The notes: a model not told the origin generated them from the sequence alone. A stretch of DNA of 64,000 nt from Xanthomonas vesicatoria ATCC 35937 (GCF_001908725.1 NZ_CP018725.1:4092001-4156000); one strand, 5' to 3'. Shown: positions 49,376 through 59,482, numbered from the stretch's first letter. Translations and numbers: made by a program.

Positions 49376-49524
49376 CTATGTGCGCTCCGAAAGTCCCAAA
49401 TTCCTCCGCGCGCAGGCTGCAATGCTGTCTGCGTTGCCATCTCGGCACGGTTCTGGTTGAAACAGCGTTCATCGCTGCCTACACTCGCCGCGTCGACACC
49501 ACACTCTTACTGGAAGAACCAACG

Positions 49525-50037
49525 ATGCTGCGTACCGCTTCGGCAGGATTGCTCTGTCTCGCCTTGATTCCCGCCGCCTACGCCGCTCCGAATTGCGCCG
49601 GCAGCACGGTGTCCCAGCCGCTGCCGTTGCCCGCCACCGTCATCGCACCGGCGGCCGCCGAGTTTTACACCCGCAGCGTGCAGCTGGGCATGCCCACCGG
49701 CGTGCTGGCGCAGCCGTACAGCAGCGATCAATCGGTGGACCGCGTGCTGCTGCGCCTACGCGTGGAAGGCTGTCAGGATCTGGCCAAGGTCATTCCGCCG
49801 GGCGGCACCGTCAACCCGAACGACCCAGCCGCGTACAAGGCCACCACTGCGTTCGACAACACGCCGTGGCGCTTCGACATGAGCCAGAACGGCAAGCGTA
49901 TGACTGCCGAAGAATTCGATGCCTGGATGAAGTCGCGCGGCGTGCGTGTGGTCAAGGCACGCCCGGTCGCTGGCGCAGCCCCGGCAGCAGCGGCGCCAGC
50001 ACCGGCGGCTGACGCCAAGCCGGTCGAAAACAAGTAA
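49525..50037 (+). CDS. Secreted protein of unknown function
   Basis: The ATG at 49525 (GGAAGAACCAACG ahead) gives 170 aa. The first 20 residues (MLRTASAGLLCLALIPAAYA) form a clear signal peptide. The mature part has two cysteines (NCAGS and VEGCQD) and reads like a small periplasmic domain (FYTRSVQLGMPTGVLAQPYS, NGKRMTAEEFDAWMKSRGV), ending in an Ala/Pro-rich tail. I do not recognise a family. It lies between the porin and the pseudouridine synthase, 19 bp before the latter, so it may share a transcript with it. Confidence 0.75.
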   Translation: MLRTASAGLLCLALIPAAYAAPNCAGSTVSQPLPLPATVIAPAAAEFYTRSVQLGMPTGVLAQPYSSDQSVDRVLLRLRVEGCQDLAKVIPPGGTVNPNDPAAYKATTAFDNTPWRFDMSQNGKRMTAEEFDAWMKSRGVRVVKARPVAGAAPAAAAPAPAADAKPVENK

Positions 50038-50056
50038 GCCGCGCGGTCGGGACGGC

Positions 50057-50920
50057 ATGACCCGGCGTCCTCCGCCGGCCACGTCCCGGCATCGCAAGCG
50101 TGGGTCGGCGGCGGCACCGACCCGCTTGGCGCCTAACTCGGCGGCGGGATCGGCAACCACCGCGCCACGCCATGGGCTGGCGCGGGTGTTGTCCAAGCTG
50201 GGTGTGTGTTCGCGCACCGAGGCGGCACGCTGGATCGCCGAGGGGCGGGTCAGCGTGGATGCGCGGGTGATCCACGACCCCGAATTCCCGATCCGTGCCG
50301 ACCAGCACGAGGCGATCACGGTCGATGGCCAACCATTGGCCGGGCCTGCGCGGGTCTACCTGATGCTCAACAAGCCGCGTGGCGTGGTCACAACGGTGCG
50401 CGACGAGCAGGGCAGGGACACGGTGTATCGCTGTTTCGATGGCGCCGGCCTGCCATGGATCGCGCCGGTGGGGCGCCTGGACAAGGCCAGCGAGGGCCTG
50501 CTGCTTTTCAGTAACGACCCGCAATGGGCGGCGGCGGTGACCGATCCGGCCATCGGCCCGGACAAGACCTATCACGTGCAGGTCGATTGCCGCCCTGGCG
50601 CCGAGCAGCTGGCGCAGTTGCAGGCCGGGGTGATCGATCCCGCTCCCGACGGTGATGGCGCATTGCTGCGTGCCAAGCAGGTGCGCCTGCTACGCGAGGG
50701 CGAGCGCAATGCGTGGCTGGAAATCGTGCTGGACGAAGGCCGCAACCGACAGATCCGTCGGCTGCTGGCTGCAGTGGACATCGGGGTGCTACGGCTGGTG
50801 CGCGTGGCGATCGGGCCGCTGGCAATGGGCGAGCTGGGCAAAGGCGCCTGGCGGATGCTCAGCGCGGCGGAAGTCCTGGCGCTGACGTCGGCTCCCGCCA
50901 GCGCGCCAGACGCACGCTGA
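50057..50920 (+). CDS. RsuA-family rRNA pseudouridine synthase
   Basis: Converts uridine to pseudouridine in ribosomal RNA. The ATG at 50057 gives 287 aa: a basic, poorly conserved first 35 residues, an S4 RNA-binding domain (LARVLSKLGVCSRTEAARWI), and the catalytic domain with GRLDKASEGLLLFSND, whose aspartate is the nucleophile, plus EGRNRQIRRLLAAV. Which site (RsuA, RluB, RluE or RluF type) cannot be fixed. Its last 62 bp overlap the convergent HNH gene. Confidence 0.9.
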   Translation: MTRRPPPATSRHRKRGSAAAPTRLAPNSAAGSATTAPRHGLARVLSKLGVCSRTEAARWIAEGRVSVDARVIHDPEFPIRADQHEAITVDGQPLAGPARVYLMLNKPRGVVTTVRDEQGRDTVYRCFDGAGLPWIAPVGRLDKASEGLLLFSNDPQWAAAVTDPAIGPDKTYHVQVDCRPGAEQLAQLQAGVIDPAPDGDGALLRAKQVRLLREGERNAWLEIVLDEGRNRQIRRLLAAVDIGVLRLVRVAIGPLAMGELGKGAWRMLSAAEVLALTSAPASAPDAR

Positions 50921-51263
50921 GCAAGGCACTGACCACTTCCACCGCGCGTGCATCGCCGGCGCCATTGGCATCGTGGCGCCGTCCTTTGGCGTGATTGCAG
51001 CCGGCACAGGCCAGCGCCAGATTGCGCGCATCGTTGGGGTCGTCGCCCACCTGCGCGCACAGCGCAGCGGCTGCGCGGCGCCCGAACCAGGCCTGCGGAA
51101 CCACGTGTTCGAGCGTGGTGTGCCCCAGCGGTTCGCCGTCGATGCCGATGTGCAGGCGGCGACGGCAATGCAGGCAACGGGTTTCCCAACTGCCGGCGAG
51201 GAACTGCGCCTGGGCATCGGTGTGCGCCGCAAGCAGGAGCCGTTGGCGCAGCACCGTACGCAT
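50859..51263 (-). CDS. HNH endonuclease-family protein
   Basis: Small putative nuclease of 134 aa. The zinc/HNH core is visible: Cys30-x2-Cys33, LEHVVPQAWFG (His53), then NLALACAGCNHAKG with Cys86, Cys89, Asn90 and His91. It begins 2 bp after the kbl stop on the same strand, so it is almost certainly co-transcribed with kbl. Its 3' end overlaps the pseudouridine synthase by 62 bp. The role is unknown; such single HNH proteins are common outside restriction systems. Confidence 0.85.
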   Translation of the reverse strand: MRTVLRQRLLLAAHTDAQAQFLAGSWETRCLHCRRRLHIGIDGEPLGHTTLEHVVPQAWFGRRAAAALCAQVGDDPNDARNLALACAGCNHAKGRRHDANGAGDARAVEVVSALLSVRLARWREPTSAPGLPPR

Positions 51264-51265
51264 GC

Positions 51266-52474
51266 TCAGGCCTTGATGACGTCCAGTTCGCGGCCGATCT
51301 TGATGAAGGCGTCGATGGCCTGATCCAGATGCTCGCGGGTATGCGCAGCGCTGATCTGGGTGCGGATACGCGCCTGGCCCTTGGGCACCACCGGGAAGAA
51401 GAAGCCAATTGCGTAGATGCCTTCTTCCAGCAGGCGCTCGGCGAACTTCTGCGCCAGCGGCGCGTCGTAGAGCATCACCGGGCTGATCGGATGCACGCCG
51501 GGCTTGAGGTCGAAGCCGGCGGCGGTCATGCGTTCGCGGAAATAGCGGGTGTTTTCGACTAGTTGCGTGCGCAGCTCGCCGGCCGCTTCCAACATGTCGA
51601 ATGCCTTGATGCCTGCGGCCACCACGTGCGGCGGCAGCGAGTTGGAAAACAGGTAAGGGCGCGAGCGCTGGCGCAGCAATTCGATCACCTCGCGCTTGGC
51701 GGTGGTGAAACCGCCCAGCGCGCCGCCCATCGCCTTGCCCAGGGTGCCGGTGAAGATGTCGATCCGGTCCAGCACCCCCTTGACCTCGGCCGAGCCGCGG
51801 CCGGTAGCGCCGAGAAAGCCGGTGGCGTGACATTCGTCGATATGTACCAGCGCGTTGTACTTGCGCGCCAACGCGGTGATTTCGTCCAGCGGGGCGATGA
51901 AGCCGTCCATTGAGAACACGCCGTCGCTGGTGATCAACTTGGTCTTGCAGCCGGCCGCATCCGCAGCCTGCAGCTGCGCTTCCAGGTCGGCCATGTCGCA
52001 GTTGGCGTAGCGGAAGCGCTTGGCCTTGCACAGACGCACGCCGTCGATGATGGAGGCATGGTTGAGCGCGTCGGAAATGATGGCATCGTGCTCGCCGAGC
52101 AATGGCTCGAACAGGCCACCATTGGCATCGAAACAAGCCGCATAGAGGATGGTGTCCTCGGTGCCGAAGAAGTCGGCGATGGTGCGCTCAAGCTGCTTAT
52201 GCAGATCCTGGGTGCCGCAGATGAAACGCACCGAGGCCATGCCGAAACCGTGCGTATCCAGCGCGTCCTTGGCGGCCTGGATGATCTCCGGGTGGTCGGC
52301 CAGGCCCAGATAGTTGTTGGCGCAGAAGTTGAGCACGCTGCGGCCGTCGGCCAGGGTGATCCGCGCCGACTGCGGGCCGGTGATGATGCGCTCGGACTTG
52401 AACAGACCCTGGGACTGGATGGAGTCCAGTTCGGCGGCGTAATGGGCGGTGAGCGCGGCAGGCGGACGGGTCAT
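51266..52474 (-). CDS. kbl: Glycine C-acetyltransferase (2-amino-3-ketobutyrate CoA ligase)
   Basis: Cleaves 2-amino-3-ketobutyrate with CoA to glycine and acetyl-CoA, the second step of threonine breakdown. It is 402 aa, a PLP alpha-oxoamine synthase: [35 protein letters not shown] and the PLP lysine Lys247 in GTLGKAMGG. The partner enzyme Tdh is encoded at 58225-59247 rather than next door. The HNH gene follows directly. Confidence 0.96.
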   Translation of the reverse strand: MTRPPAALTAHYAAELDSIQSQGLFKSERIITGPQSARITLADGRSVLNFCANNYLGLADHPEIIQAAKDALDTHGFGMASVRFICGTQDLHKQLERTIADFFGTEDTILYAACFDANGGLFEPLLGEHDAIISDALNHASIIDGVRLCKAKRFRYANCDMADLEAQLQAADAAGCKTKLITSDGVFSMDGFIAPLDEITALARKYNALVHIDECHATGFLGATGRGSAEVKGVLDRIDIFTGTLGKAMGGALGGFTTAKREVIELLRQRSRPYLFSNSLPPHVVAAGIKAFDMLEAAGELRTQLVENTRYFRERMTAAGFDLKPGVHPISPVMLYDAPLAQKFAERLLEEGIYAIGFFFPVVPKGQARIRTQISAAHTREHLDQAIDAFIKIGRELDVIKA

Positions 52475-52647
52475 GGCGGTCGCTGTGGCAAAGAGAGAAG
52501 CGCAATGTTAACGATCACAATGGCATACCACTACGTCATGCAAAATCGGCATAAGCGATAGCGCTGATGTCATTTCACCGCCCGCGTGACGCTGCGCAGC
52601 ATGGCATGCTTGCTGTTCAGCTGCGCCCACCGGCCAGGAGATCGTTT

Positions 52648-53664
52648 GTGACATACCCCCATATCCGTTTTGCGTCCCTGTTTTGCGCCCTGCTGTCCCT
52701 GGCCGGCCCGGCAGGTGCGCGCAACATCGAGCTGCTCAATGTGAGCTACGACCCCACCCGTGAGTTCTACCGGGACTACAACACCGCCTTCGCCGCGCAG
52801 TGGAAGCAGCAGCATCCGCAGGACACGGTTGCCGTCGAGACATCGCATGGTGGTTCCGGCAAGCAGGCGCGCGCGGTCATTGACGGGATCGAAGCGGACG
52901 TGGTGACGCTGGCGCTGGCCTATGACGTGGATGCCATCGCGCAGAAGGCCAAGCTGATCGATACCGATTGGGAGAAGCGCCTGCCCGACAATAGCGCGCC
53001 CTATACCTCCACGATCGTGTTCCTGGTACGCAAGGGCAACCCGAAGAACATCAAGGATTGGCCGGACCTGCTGCGCTCGGGGGTGTCGGTGGTGACCCCC
53101 AACCCCAAGACCTCCGGGGGCGCGCGCTGGAACTATCTGGCCGCCTGGGCCTATGCCGACCACATCTTCAAGGGCGACCGCGAACGTATCCTGCGCTATA
53201 TGCAGGCGTTGTTCCGCAACGTGCCGGTGCTGGACACCGGCGCACGCGGCGCCACCACGACCTTCGTGCAGCGCGGCATCGGCGATGTGCTGCTGGCCTG
53301 GGAAAACGAGGCGCTGCTGGCGCGGGAAGAGCTGGGCAAAGACAAGTTCGAGATCGTGGTGCCGAAGTTGTCGATCCTGGCCGAGCCGTCGGTGGCGCTG
53401 GTCGACAAGAACGTCGACAAGCATGGCACCCGCGATGTAGCCGAAGCCTACCTGCGCTATCTGTATGCGCCCGAAGGCCAGAAGCTGGCCGCCAAGCATT
53501 TCTATCGCCCGCGTCACCGCGAATATGCCGACCCGGCGGACCTGGCCCGCTTCCCGGACATCAAGCTGGTCACCATCCAGCAGGCGTTCGGCTCCTGGGA
53601 TAAGGCACAGCAGGAACACTTTGCCGATGGTGGCCTGTTCGACCAGATCCAGGCCAAGAAGTAG
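52648..53664 (+). CDS. sbp: Sulfate ABC transporter, periplasmic binding protein
   Basis: Captures sulfate (or thiosulfate) in the periplasm for the CysTWA importer. The start chosen is GTG at 52648, because AGGAG lies 7 bases ahead and the product begins with a signal peptide ([18 protein letters not shown]...GARN); it is 338 aa. Family motifs [28 protein letters not shown] and [17 protein letters not shown] are present. An in-frame ATG at 52567 would bury the signal. First gene of a four-gene operon; cysT follows after 2 bp. Confidence 0.95.
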   Translation: MTYPHIRFASLFCALLSLAGPAGARNIELLNVSYDPTREFYRDYNTAFAAQWKQQHPQDTVAVETSHGGSGKQARAVIDGIEADVVTLALAYDVDAIAQKAKLIDTDWEKRLPDNSAPYTSTIVFLVRKGNPKNIKDWPDLLRSGVSVVTPNPKTSGGARWNYLAAWAYADHIFKGDRERILRYMQALFRNVPVLDTGARGATTTFVQRGIGDVLLAWENEALLAREELGKDKFEIVVPKLSILAEPSVALVDKNVDKHGTRDVAEAYLRYLYAPEGQKLAAKHFYRPRHREYADPADLARFPDIKLVTIQQAFGSWDKAQQEHFADGGLFDQIQAKK

Positions 53665-53666
53665 GC

Positions 53667-54524
53667 ATGCAGACGTCGGTTGCACGCCCAACGTCGCCAT
53701 CGCGCCGACGCGTGATGCCGGGGCTGGGCCTGAGTCTGGGGATCACCCTGACCTGGCTGGGCCTGATAGTGCTGATCCCGCTGCTGGGGATCTTCATCAA
53801 GACCAGCGGGCTGGGCTGGGAAGGCTTGTGGAAGGTCTGGAGCGAGCCGCGCGTGCTGTCGGCGCTGCGGGTGAGCTTTGGCACGGCGTTCGCGGCGGGC
53901 GCATTCAATGCGGTGATGGGCACCTGGGTGGCGTGGGTGTTCGTGCGCTATCAGTTTCCGGGCAAGCGCTTGTTCGATGCGGTGATCGACCTACCGTTTG
54001 CGTTGCCGACGGCAGTTGCCGGCATTGCGCTGACCGCGCTGTATGGCGGCAACGGTTGGGTCGGCCGCTGGCTGGAGGCGATCGGCATCAAGGTGGCCTA
54101 CACCCAGCTGGGTATCGTGCTGGCGTTGGTGTTTGTCGGCCTGCCGTTCGTGGTGCGGGTGGTGCAGCCGGTGCTGGCCGAGAGCGAGCGTGAGCTGGAA
54201 GCTGCCGCCGCCACGTTGGGCGCCTCGCGCTGGCAGACGGTGTGGCGGGTGGTCTTGCCGGGGCTGTGGCCGGCGGTGCTAACCGGGTTTGCGCTGGCGT
54301 TTGCGCGCGGAGTGGGCGAATACGGCTCGGTGATCTTCATCGCCGGCAACCTGCCCAATTCCACCGAGATCGCGCCGCTGCTGATCACCATCCGGCTGGA
54401 AGAGTTCGACTATGCCGGTGCCACCGCAATTGCAGCTGCGATGTTGCTGCTGTCGTTCGTGATCCTGCTGCTGGTCAATACGCTGCAGGCACGCCTGCTG
54501 CGCTATCAACGGAGGTCCGCATGA
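53667..54524 (+). CDS. cysT: Sulfate ABC transporter permease CysT
   Basis: One of two inner-membrane permeases of the sulfate importer. It is 285 aa with about six membrane segments. The ABC permease EAA loop is [23 protein letters not shown]. The stop overlaps the cysW ATG (ATGA) and GGAGG lies in the 3' end of the gene, suggesting coupled translation. Confidence 0.96.
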   Translation: MQTSVARPTSPSRRRVMPGLGLSLGITLTWLGLIVLIPLLGIFIKTSGLGWEGLWKVWSEPRVLSALRVSFGTAFAAGAFNAVMGTWVAWVFVRYQFPGKRLFDAVIDLPFALPTAVAGIALTALYGGNGWVGRWLEAIGIKVAYTQLGIVLALVFVGLPFVVRVVQPVLAESERELEAAAATLGASRWQTVWRVVLPGLWPAVLTGFALAFARGVGEYGSVIFIAGNLPNSTEIAPLLITIRLEEFDYAGATAIAAAMLLLSFVILLLVNTLQARLLRYQRRSA

Positions 54525-55474
54525 GCGATGCTGTTTCATCGCTGCCCGCCATGTTGCAGACCCGCCAGATGACAGAACAGGCACGCCGCATCACTGATTC
54601 GGCCACCAACGAGCCGCGCTGGGTGCAGTGGCTGATGATTCTGGGGGCGCTGGTCTTTCTGCTGGCGTTCTTGCTGCTGCCGCTGGTGCTGGTGTTTGCC
54701 GAAGCGCTGCGCGGGGGCTGGGAAACGTTTCTGCGTGCAGTGGTCGACCCGGACGCGCTGTCGGCGATCAAGCTGACGCTGCTGGTGACGGCGATCGTGT
54801 TGCCATTGAATCTGATCTTCGGCGTTGCCGCCGCGTGGGCCATCAGCAAACATCAGTTCTGGGGCAAACGCTTGCTGGTCAGCCTGATCGACCTGCCTTT
54901 TTCGGTGTCGCCCGTGGTGGCGGGTTTGATCTTCGTGCTGATCTTCGGGCGCAGCGGCTGGGCCTGGCCGTTGATCGACGAAGGCTGGCGCGTGCAACTG
55001 CCGGCGCTGGGCGAATTTGTGATCCAGCTGCCGCGGATCGTGTTCGCGCTGCCGGGCATCGTGCTGGCGACGACCTTCGTCACCTTCCCGTTCATTGCGC
55101 GCGAGTTGATGCCGCTGATGGAGCAGCAGGGCAGCGACGAAGAACTGGCCGCGCTCAGCCTGGGTGCAAATGGCTGGCAGATGTTCTGGCGCGTGACCTT
55201 GCCCAATATCCGCTGGGGTCTGTTGTATGGGGTACTGCTGTGCGCGGCACGCGCGATGGGCGAGTTCGGCGCAGTGTCGGTGGTATCCGGGCATATCCGC
55301 GGGCGCACCAATACGCTGCCGCTACATGTGGAAATTCTTTACAACGAATACGCCTACAGCGCCGCATTCGCGTGCGCGTCGCTGCTGGCATTGACCGCGC
55401 TGCTGACGCTGGCGTTGAAGACGTATCTGGAATGGCGGCACGGCGATTCGCTGGCCGCCAACCACCGCCACTGA
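54521..55474 (+). CDS. cysW: Sulfate ABC transporter permease CysW
   Basis: Second permease of the sulfate importer. The ATG at 54521 has GGAGG 5 bases upstream and gives 317 aa. An N-terminal 30-residue cytoplasmic stretch precedes about six membrane segments. The EAA loop reads [22 protein letters not shown]. The longer frame starting at 54242 lies within cysT and is rejected. Confidence 0.96.
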   Translation: MSDAVSSLPAMLQTRQMTEQARRITDSATNEPRWVQWLMILGALVFLLAFLLLPLVLVFAEALRGGWETFLRAVVDPDALSAIKLTLLVTAIVLPLNLIFGVAAAWAISKHQFWGKRLLVSLIDLPFSVSPVVAGLIFVLIFGRSGWAWPLIDEGWRVQLPALGEFVIQLPRIVFALPGIVLATTFVTFPFIARELMPLMEQQGSDEELAALSLGANGWQMFWRVTLPNIRWGLLYGVLLCAARAMGEFGAVSVVSGHIRGRTNTLPLHVEILYNEYAYSAAFACASLLALTALLTLALKTYLEWRHGDSLAANHRH

Positions 55475-55481
55475 GGTGACC

Positions 55482-56525
55482 ATGGGCATTCGTATCCACC
55501 GCTTGCGCAAGCAGTTCGAGACCTTCACCGCTCTGGACGACATCACTCTGGATGTGCGTCAGGGCGAGTTGCTGGCCTTGCTCGGCCCCTCCGGTTCGGG
55601 CAAGACCACGCTACTGCGGATCATGGCCGGGCTGGAGCACGCCGATGGCGGGCAGGTGCTGTTCGGCGATGAAGATGCCACCCGGATGAGCGTGCAGTCG
55701 CGCCGGGTCGGCTTCGTGTTTCAGCACTATGCGTTGTTCAAGCATATGGACGTGTTCGAGAACATCGCCTTCGGGCTGCGGGTACGCCGCGGCAACGAGC
55801 GCTGGGCCGAGGCGCGCATCCGTGCGCGGGTGGAAGAGCTGCTGGCGCTGGTGCAATTGCAGGGCCTGGAGCAGCGCTACCCGACACAGCTATCGGGCGG
55901 GCAGCGTCAGCGTGTGGCACTGGCGCGTGCGTTGGCGATCGAGCCGCGTGTGCTGCTGCTGGACGAACCATTCGGCGCACTGGATGCGCAGGTGCGCCGT
56001 GATCTGCGTCGCTGGCTGCGCGCGCTGCATGAGCAGACCGGTTTGACCACGGTGTTCGTGACCCATGACCAGGAAGAAGCACTGGAACTGGCCGACCGTG
56101 TCGCCATCCTCAACCGTGGCCGCATCGAGCAACTCGACACCCCGGCGATGATCTACGACAAGCCCGCTTCGCCATTCGTGTATTCGTTCGTGGGCGCGGT
56201 GAACCGCATTCCCGGTGTGCTGGCGCAAGGACAGATCCAGGTTGCAGGCCACGCGTTGCCTGCCGCCAATGCAGCGCTGGCGGCCGGCCCGGTCGAGGTG
56301 TACGTGCGGCCGGAGGATCTGGTACCCGACGACGCCGGCTGGCCGGCCACGGTGGCCTGGTCGCAGCGCAGCGGCCCACGGCTGCGGCTGCGCGCCACAC
56401 TGCAGCCGGCAGGCAACGAGGTGGAGGTGGAACTACCGGCCTCGGCAGGAAGCTTCGAACCCGGCCAGCAGTTGCGACTGGCCGCACGACACTACGGCGT
56501 ATTTCCGGCTGACGCAGGTCGATAG
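55482..56525 (+). CDS. cysA: Sulfate ABC transporter ATPase CysA
   Basis: ATPase subunit driving sulfate uptake. The ATG at 55482 (GAGG 5 bases ahead) gives 347 aa. Walker A is GPSGSGKTT, the signature LSGGQRQR, Walker [14 protein letters not shown], the switch histidine VTHDQ. A C-terminal TOBE-like regulatory part (VYVRPEDL) follows. It starts 7 bp after cysW, completing sbp-cysT-cysW-cysA. Confidence 0.96.
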   Translation: MGIRIHRLRKQFETFTALDDITLDVRQGELLALLGPSGSGKTTLLRIMAGLEHADGGQVLFGDEDATRMSVQSRRVGFVFQHYALFKHMDVFENIAFGLRVRRGNERWAEARIRARVEELLALVQLQGLEQRYPTQLSGGQRQRVALARALAIEPRVLLLDEPFGALDAQVRRDLRRWLRALHEQTGLTTVFVTHDQEEALELADRVAILNRGRIEQLDTPAMIYDKPASPFVYSFVGAVNRIPGVLAQGQIQVAGHALPAANAALAAGPVEVYVRPEDLVPDDAGWPATVAWSQRSGPRLRLRATLQPAGNEVEVELPASAGSFEPGQQLRLAARHYGVFPADAGR

Positions 56526-56806
56526 ACGACGCCGTGCGTCCGTGGGATAGCCATCGCATTGAAGATTTGTAGCGCAGGTGTCCTGTTTTTGCTGTTGCAA
56601 ATCCAAATTCCCACTCTCCAGTCTCTGCCATCAAGATTCGGCCCAACCGGTCGATGAGGCGGAGATCCGATTGACGCATCGCCCTTGCGGATGTGCGCTG
56701 GATCAAGCGGACGCGACTTTTATGTTGCGCTGCAATGACAGTTGGACTAAGAAGTCTGTGCAGTCTTCGTTCGCCAACCGATCGTCCATCGTTTCAGGAG
56801 ATGTCC

Positions 56807-57523
56807 ATGAAGCCTTACCCGCTCGCTTGTTGTCTGTCGTTACTGCTGTTGGGTGTGGCGCCGCTTGCACAGGCGCAGGACGAAGACGCGCCCGCCTCGC
56901 CGCTCAGCGGTACCTTTGCGGTGACCAGCGATTACCTGTTTCGCGGTATCTCGCAAACTAACGAAGAACCCGCATTCCAGGCTGGGCTGACCTACAAACT
57001 GCCGTACGGATTCTACGTCGGCACCTGGACCTCCAACGTCGATTACGGCGCCGGTGATCCGGATTGGGAAGTGGACGGCTTTGTCGGCTACAACACCGAC
57101 CTCAGCACCAATTTCAACCTGGACGTGATGGTGAACCGCTATCAATACCTGGGTGCCGGAGCCTCCAACTATGCCGAGCTGATCACCAAGACCACGTTCC
57201 TGAAAACCTACAGCCTGACCGTTGCTTACACCAACGATCTGTACGGCACCGACACCGACGGGTACTACTACGCGCTGGATGCCAACTGGACGTTGCCGCA
57301 CGACTTCACCGTTGGCGCGCACGCCGGGCACAGCATCTACACCTCCGCGCTGAGCCAGGTGGATCACGATTACAACGACTTCGGCGTGAACGTGGGCAAG
57401 ACCTTCGGCCCGCTGGGTCTGACTGTGGGCTATTACGACACCAGCGAAGCAGCCGAATTCGGCTTCGGGCGGCAGAATTCGCAGAACCATCTGGTGGCGA
57501 CTGCAACGGTTACCTGGCCGTGA
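56807..57523 (+). CDS. TorF-family putative porin
   Basis: Predicted outer-membrane barrel of unknown substrate. CAGGAG ends directly at an ATG (56801), so the second in-frame ATG at 56807 is preferred; it gives 238 aa. Signal peptide MKPYPLACCLSLLLLGVAPLAQA is followed by alternating barrel-like strands with the family opening GTFAVTSDYLFRGISQTNEEPAFQ and a C-terminal ending VATATVTWP. The 281 bp between cysA and this gene hold no gene. Confidence 0.82.
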   Translation: MKPYPLACCLSLLLLGVAPLAQAQDEDAPASPLSGTFAVTSDYLFRGISQTNEEPAFQAGLTYKLPYGFYVGTWTSNVDYGAGDPDWEVDGFVGYNTDLSTNFNLDVMVNRYQYLGAGASNYAELITKTTFLKTYSLTVAYTNDLYGTDTDGYYYALDANWTLPHDFTVGAHAGHSIYTSALSQVDHDYNDFGVNVGKTFGPLGLTVGYYDTSEAAEFGFGRQNSQNHLVATATVTWP

Positions 57524-57743
57524 GCGCGATTGACTGACGCAGCTTCGACACCTTCGCCGCGGCGTTGTTGGTCGGAAGATGTCGGCGCGCAGAGTTTTCC
57601 TCTCTGCATCCAAGGGGCGTGAGGACGCAACATCTCGGTTGTGTTGTGGATTGAAATGATCGGGCTATGCGTGTCGATCACACCTAGAGCGATCGATCTG
57701 CGTTTGGGCTGCAGGGCCCTTGTCCGCCCACCATCGCAGGACA

Positions 57744-57800
57744 CGCCGCAAGTACGTCCCTGTAGGCTCTTATGCGGCATCCATGCCGCATAAGGTCCCG
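57744..57800 (+). repeat. Intergenic palindromic repeat, copy 1
   Basis: It begins CGCCGCAAGTACGTCCCTGT and contains the perfect 11-bp inverted repeat TTATGCGGCAT/ATGCCGCATAA (57770-57793, CC loop). A second copy lies 180 bp away in the opposite direction. Similar sequences, as I recall, recur between genes in Xanthomonas. Confidence 0.75.
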
Positions 57801-57961
57801 CGACGGTGGCCGGACAAGGACCTGTTGAGAGGGTCGGTGCGCAGCGTCTTCAATGAAGCGCTGCCATCGTCTGTTGCGATTTTTTCGTCTTCAATGACGT
57901 CACCGGCCCACTGTGTGCTGCGGTGTTTTGTTCTTTATCTGAGGCATCAGCCAACTCTTTG

Positions 57962-58066
57962 GTGCGGTGTCCTCGCCGCTTGCGGGACCGTGGCGGCATG
58001 GATGCTGCCATCGAGCCTACAAGGACGTACTTGCGGCGCGGCCCGCGAGCGGCGAGGGCACCGCAC
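57962..58066 (-). repeat. Intergenic palindromic repeat, copy 2, with long outer arms
   Basis: The core (57983-58038 on the - strand) matches copy 1, with CGCCGCAAGTACGTCCTTGT. It is enclosed by 25-bp arms: 57962-57986 and 58042-58066 are inverted with two differences. An inner hairpin TGGCGGCAT-GG-ATGCTGCCA sits at 57991-58010. The whole is a palindrome of about 105 bp. Confidence 0.75.
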
Positions 58067-58178
58067 ACTCGACCGACTGAGCTTTGTCTGCATCCTCGCT
58101 GACGTCGTGTTCTTGAAGCGCTCCACCTGTGCCGAGGATTGCTCGCGGCGTTTCCAGCGCTTCTGAAGAGGCAGATGC

Positions 58179-58202
58179 AAAAGGCGCCTCGCGGCGCCTT
58201 TT
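58179..58202 (-). terminator. Terminator of tdh
   Basis: AAAAGGCGCC-loop-GGCGCCTTTT is a perfect 10-bp stem with flanking A/T, placed about 22 bp after the tdh stop on the - strand. It could act in both directions. Confidence 0.9.
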
Positions 58203-58224
58203 ACGAATCTTCACTGATGGTTTG

Positions 58225-59247
58225 TCAGTTCCAGCTCAACACGACCTTGCCGGCCTTGCCTTCTTCCATTAGGTCGAAGCCTTTCTGGAAGTCGTCGATC
58301 GGCAGTTGATGCGTGAGCACTTTCTGCAGCGGGAAACCCGACAGCACCAGCTGGGTCATCTTGTACCAGGTCTCGTACATCTTGCGGCCGTAGATGCCTT
58401 GCACGGTGAGGCCCTTGAAGATGATCTTGTCCCAGTCGCAGCCGGCACCGCGCGGCATGATGCCGAGCATGGCGATCTTGCCGCCGTGGTACATGCAATC
58501 GAGCATGTCGTTGAACGCGCGCGGGTTGCCGCTCATTTCCAGGCCCACGTCGAATCCTTCCATATGCAGGTCCTTCATTACCTCCTTCAATGAGGTGTTG
58601 GACACGTTGACCACGCGCGTCGCACCCATGTCGGCCGCCAGCTTGAGGCGGAAGTCGTTGACGTCGGTGACCACCACATTGCGCGCACCGATGTGCTTGC
58701 AGATGCCGGCGGCAATGATGCCGATCGGGCCGGCGCCGGTGATCAGCACGTCTTCGCCGATGACATCGAACTCCAGCGCGCAATGGGCCGCATTGCCGTA
58801 GGGATCGAAGAACGCGGCTAGCTCGGAGGGGATCTGGTCCGGGATCGGCCACAGGTTGGACGCTGGCATCACCATGTATTCGGCAAAGGCGCCGTTGACG
58901 TTGACACCGATACCCACCGTATTGGGGCACAGGTGTGGGCGGCCGCCACGGCAGTTGCGGCAATGGCCGCAGACGATGTGGCCTTCGGCCGAGACGCGCT
59001 GGCCGACCTGGTAACCGGTGACCGCCGAACCGAGCTCGGCCACGCGGCCGACGAATTCATGGCCGATGGTCAGGCCAGGCGTGATGGTGCGCTGGCTCCA
59101 CTCGTCCCACAGGTAGATATGCAGATCGGTGCCGCAAATGGCGGTCTTTTCCAGCTTGATCAGCACCTCGTTGGGGCCGGGCGTGGGTACGGGGACCTGC
59201 TCCAGCCAGATGCCTTTGTTCGCTTCGCGCTTGACCAGCGCCTTCAT
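58225..59247 (-). CDS. tdh: L-threonine 3-dehydrogenase
   Basis: Oxidises threonine to 2-amino-3-ketobutyrate with NAD; Kbl then forms glycine. The start at 59247 ([18 protein letters not shown]) matches the family and gives 340 aa; another ATG four codons earlier (59259) has slightly better ribosome-binding context. The catalytic zinc site is Cys38, His63, Glu64; the structural zinc site is Cys93, 96, 99 and 107. The nucleotide motif is [13 protein letters not shown]. It is encoded alone, about 6 kb from kbl. Confidence 0.95.
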   Translation of the reverse strand: MKALVKREANKGIWLEQVPVPTPGPNEVLIKLEKTAICGTDLHIYLWDEWSQRTITPGLTIGHEFVGRVAELGSAVTGYQVGQRVSAEGHIVCGHCRNCRGGRPHLCPNTVGIGVNVNGAFAEYMVMPASNLWPIPDQIPSELAAFFDPYGNAAHCALEFDVIGEDVLITGAGPIGIIAAGICKHIGARNVVVTDVNDFRLKLAADMGATRVVNVSNTSLKEVMKDLHMEGFDVGLEMSGNPRAFNDMLDCMYHGGKIAMLGIMPRGAGCDWDKIIFKGLTVQGIYGRKMYETWYKMTQLVLSGFPLQKVLTHQLPIDDFQKGFDLMEEGKAGKVVLSWN

Positions 59248-59444
59248 CGTCTGCGCCATCTGGCGGGGCCTGCTGAGTAAAAGTAAGTCCGCAATTATAA
59301 GCGCCGCGGCAGGGAAGCCATGCGGCGGTGCGGGATGCTGCCGGGAACGACGTCCGGTATCGCGTGGAGGGCAAGGCACCGCCGCGCGTGGCGATGTCGA
59401 ACGGTTCGCATGTCAGGTGACTGGCCGGGTACACCGTATCCTCA

Positions 59445-59482
59445 CCCCAACCCCTCTCCCGCCAAGAGAGGGGCTTTATTTT
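59445..59482 (+). repeat. Intergenic CCCCTCTC/GAGAGGGG repeat
   Basis: CCCCTCTC (59451-59458) pairs with GAGAGGGG (59466-59473) and is followed on the + strand by CTTTATTTT. Preceded by ACCCCAA. It sits just after the receptor stop at 59523 and upstream of tdh. The motif resembles a widely scattered Xanthomonadaceae intergenic repeat (from memory). It could act as a terminator on the + strand; on the - strand, where the genes are, the T-tract is missing. Confidence 0.6.

Larger units (their letters stand above)
57524..58224. other. Gene-free region with palindromic repeats (701 bp)
   Basis: This lies between the porin (+) and tdh (-). It contains two inverted copies of a repeat (57744-57800 and 57983-58038), a small hairpin (GCAGCG...CGCTGC, 57841-57864) and the tdh terminator (58179-58202). 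Short reading frames here show no family signature. Confidence 0.7.

Noticed and set aside
50859..51263. HNH protein as part of a restriction or other defence system
   Set aside because: No methylase, helicase or defence partner is nearby; the only tight neighbour is kbl.
57841..57864. GCAGCG/CGCTGC hairpin as a terminator of the TorF-type porin gene
   Set aside because: It lies more than 300 bp after the stop and no T-tract follows the stem directly.
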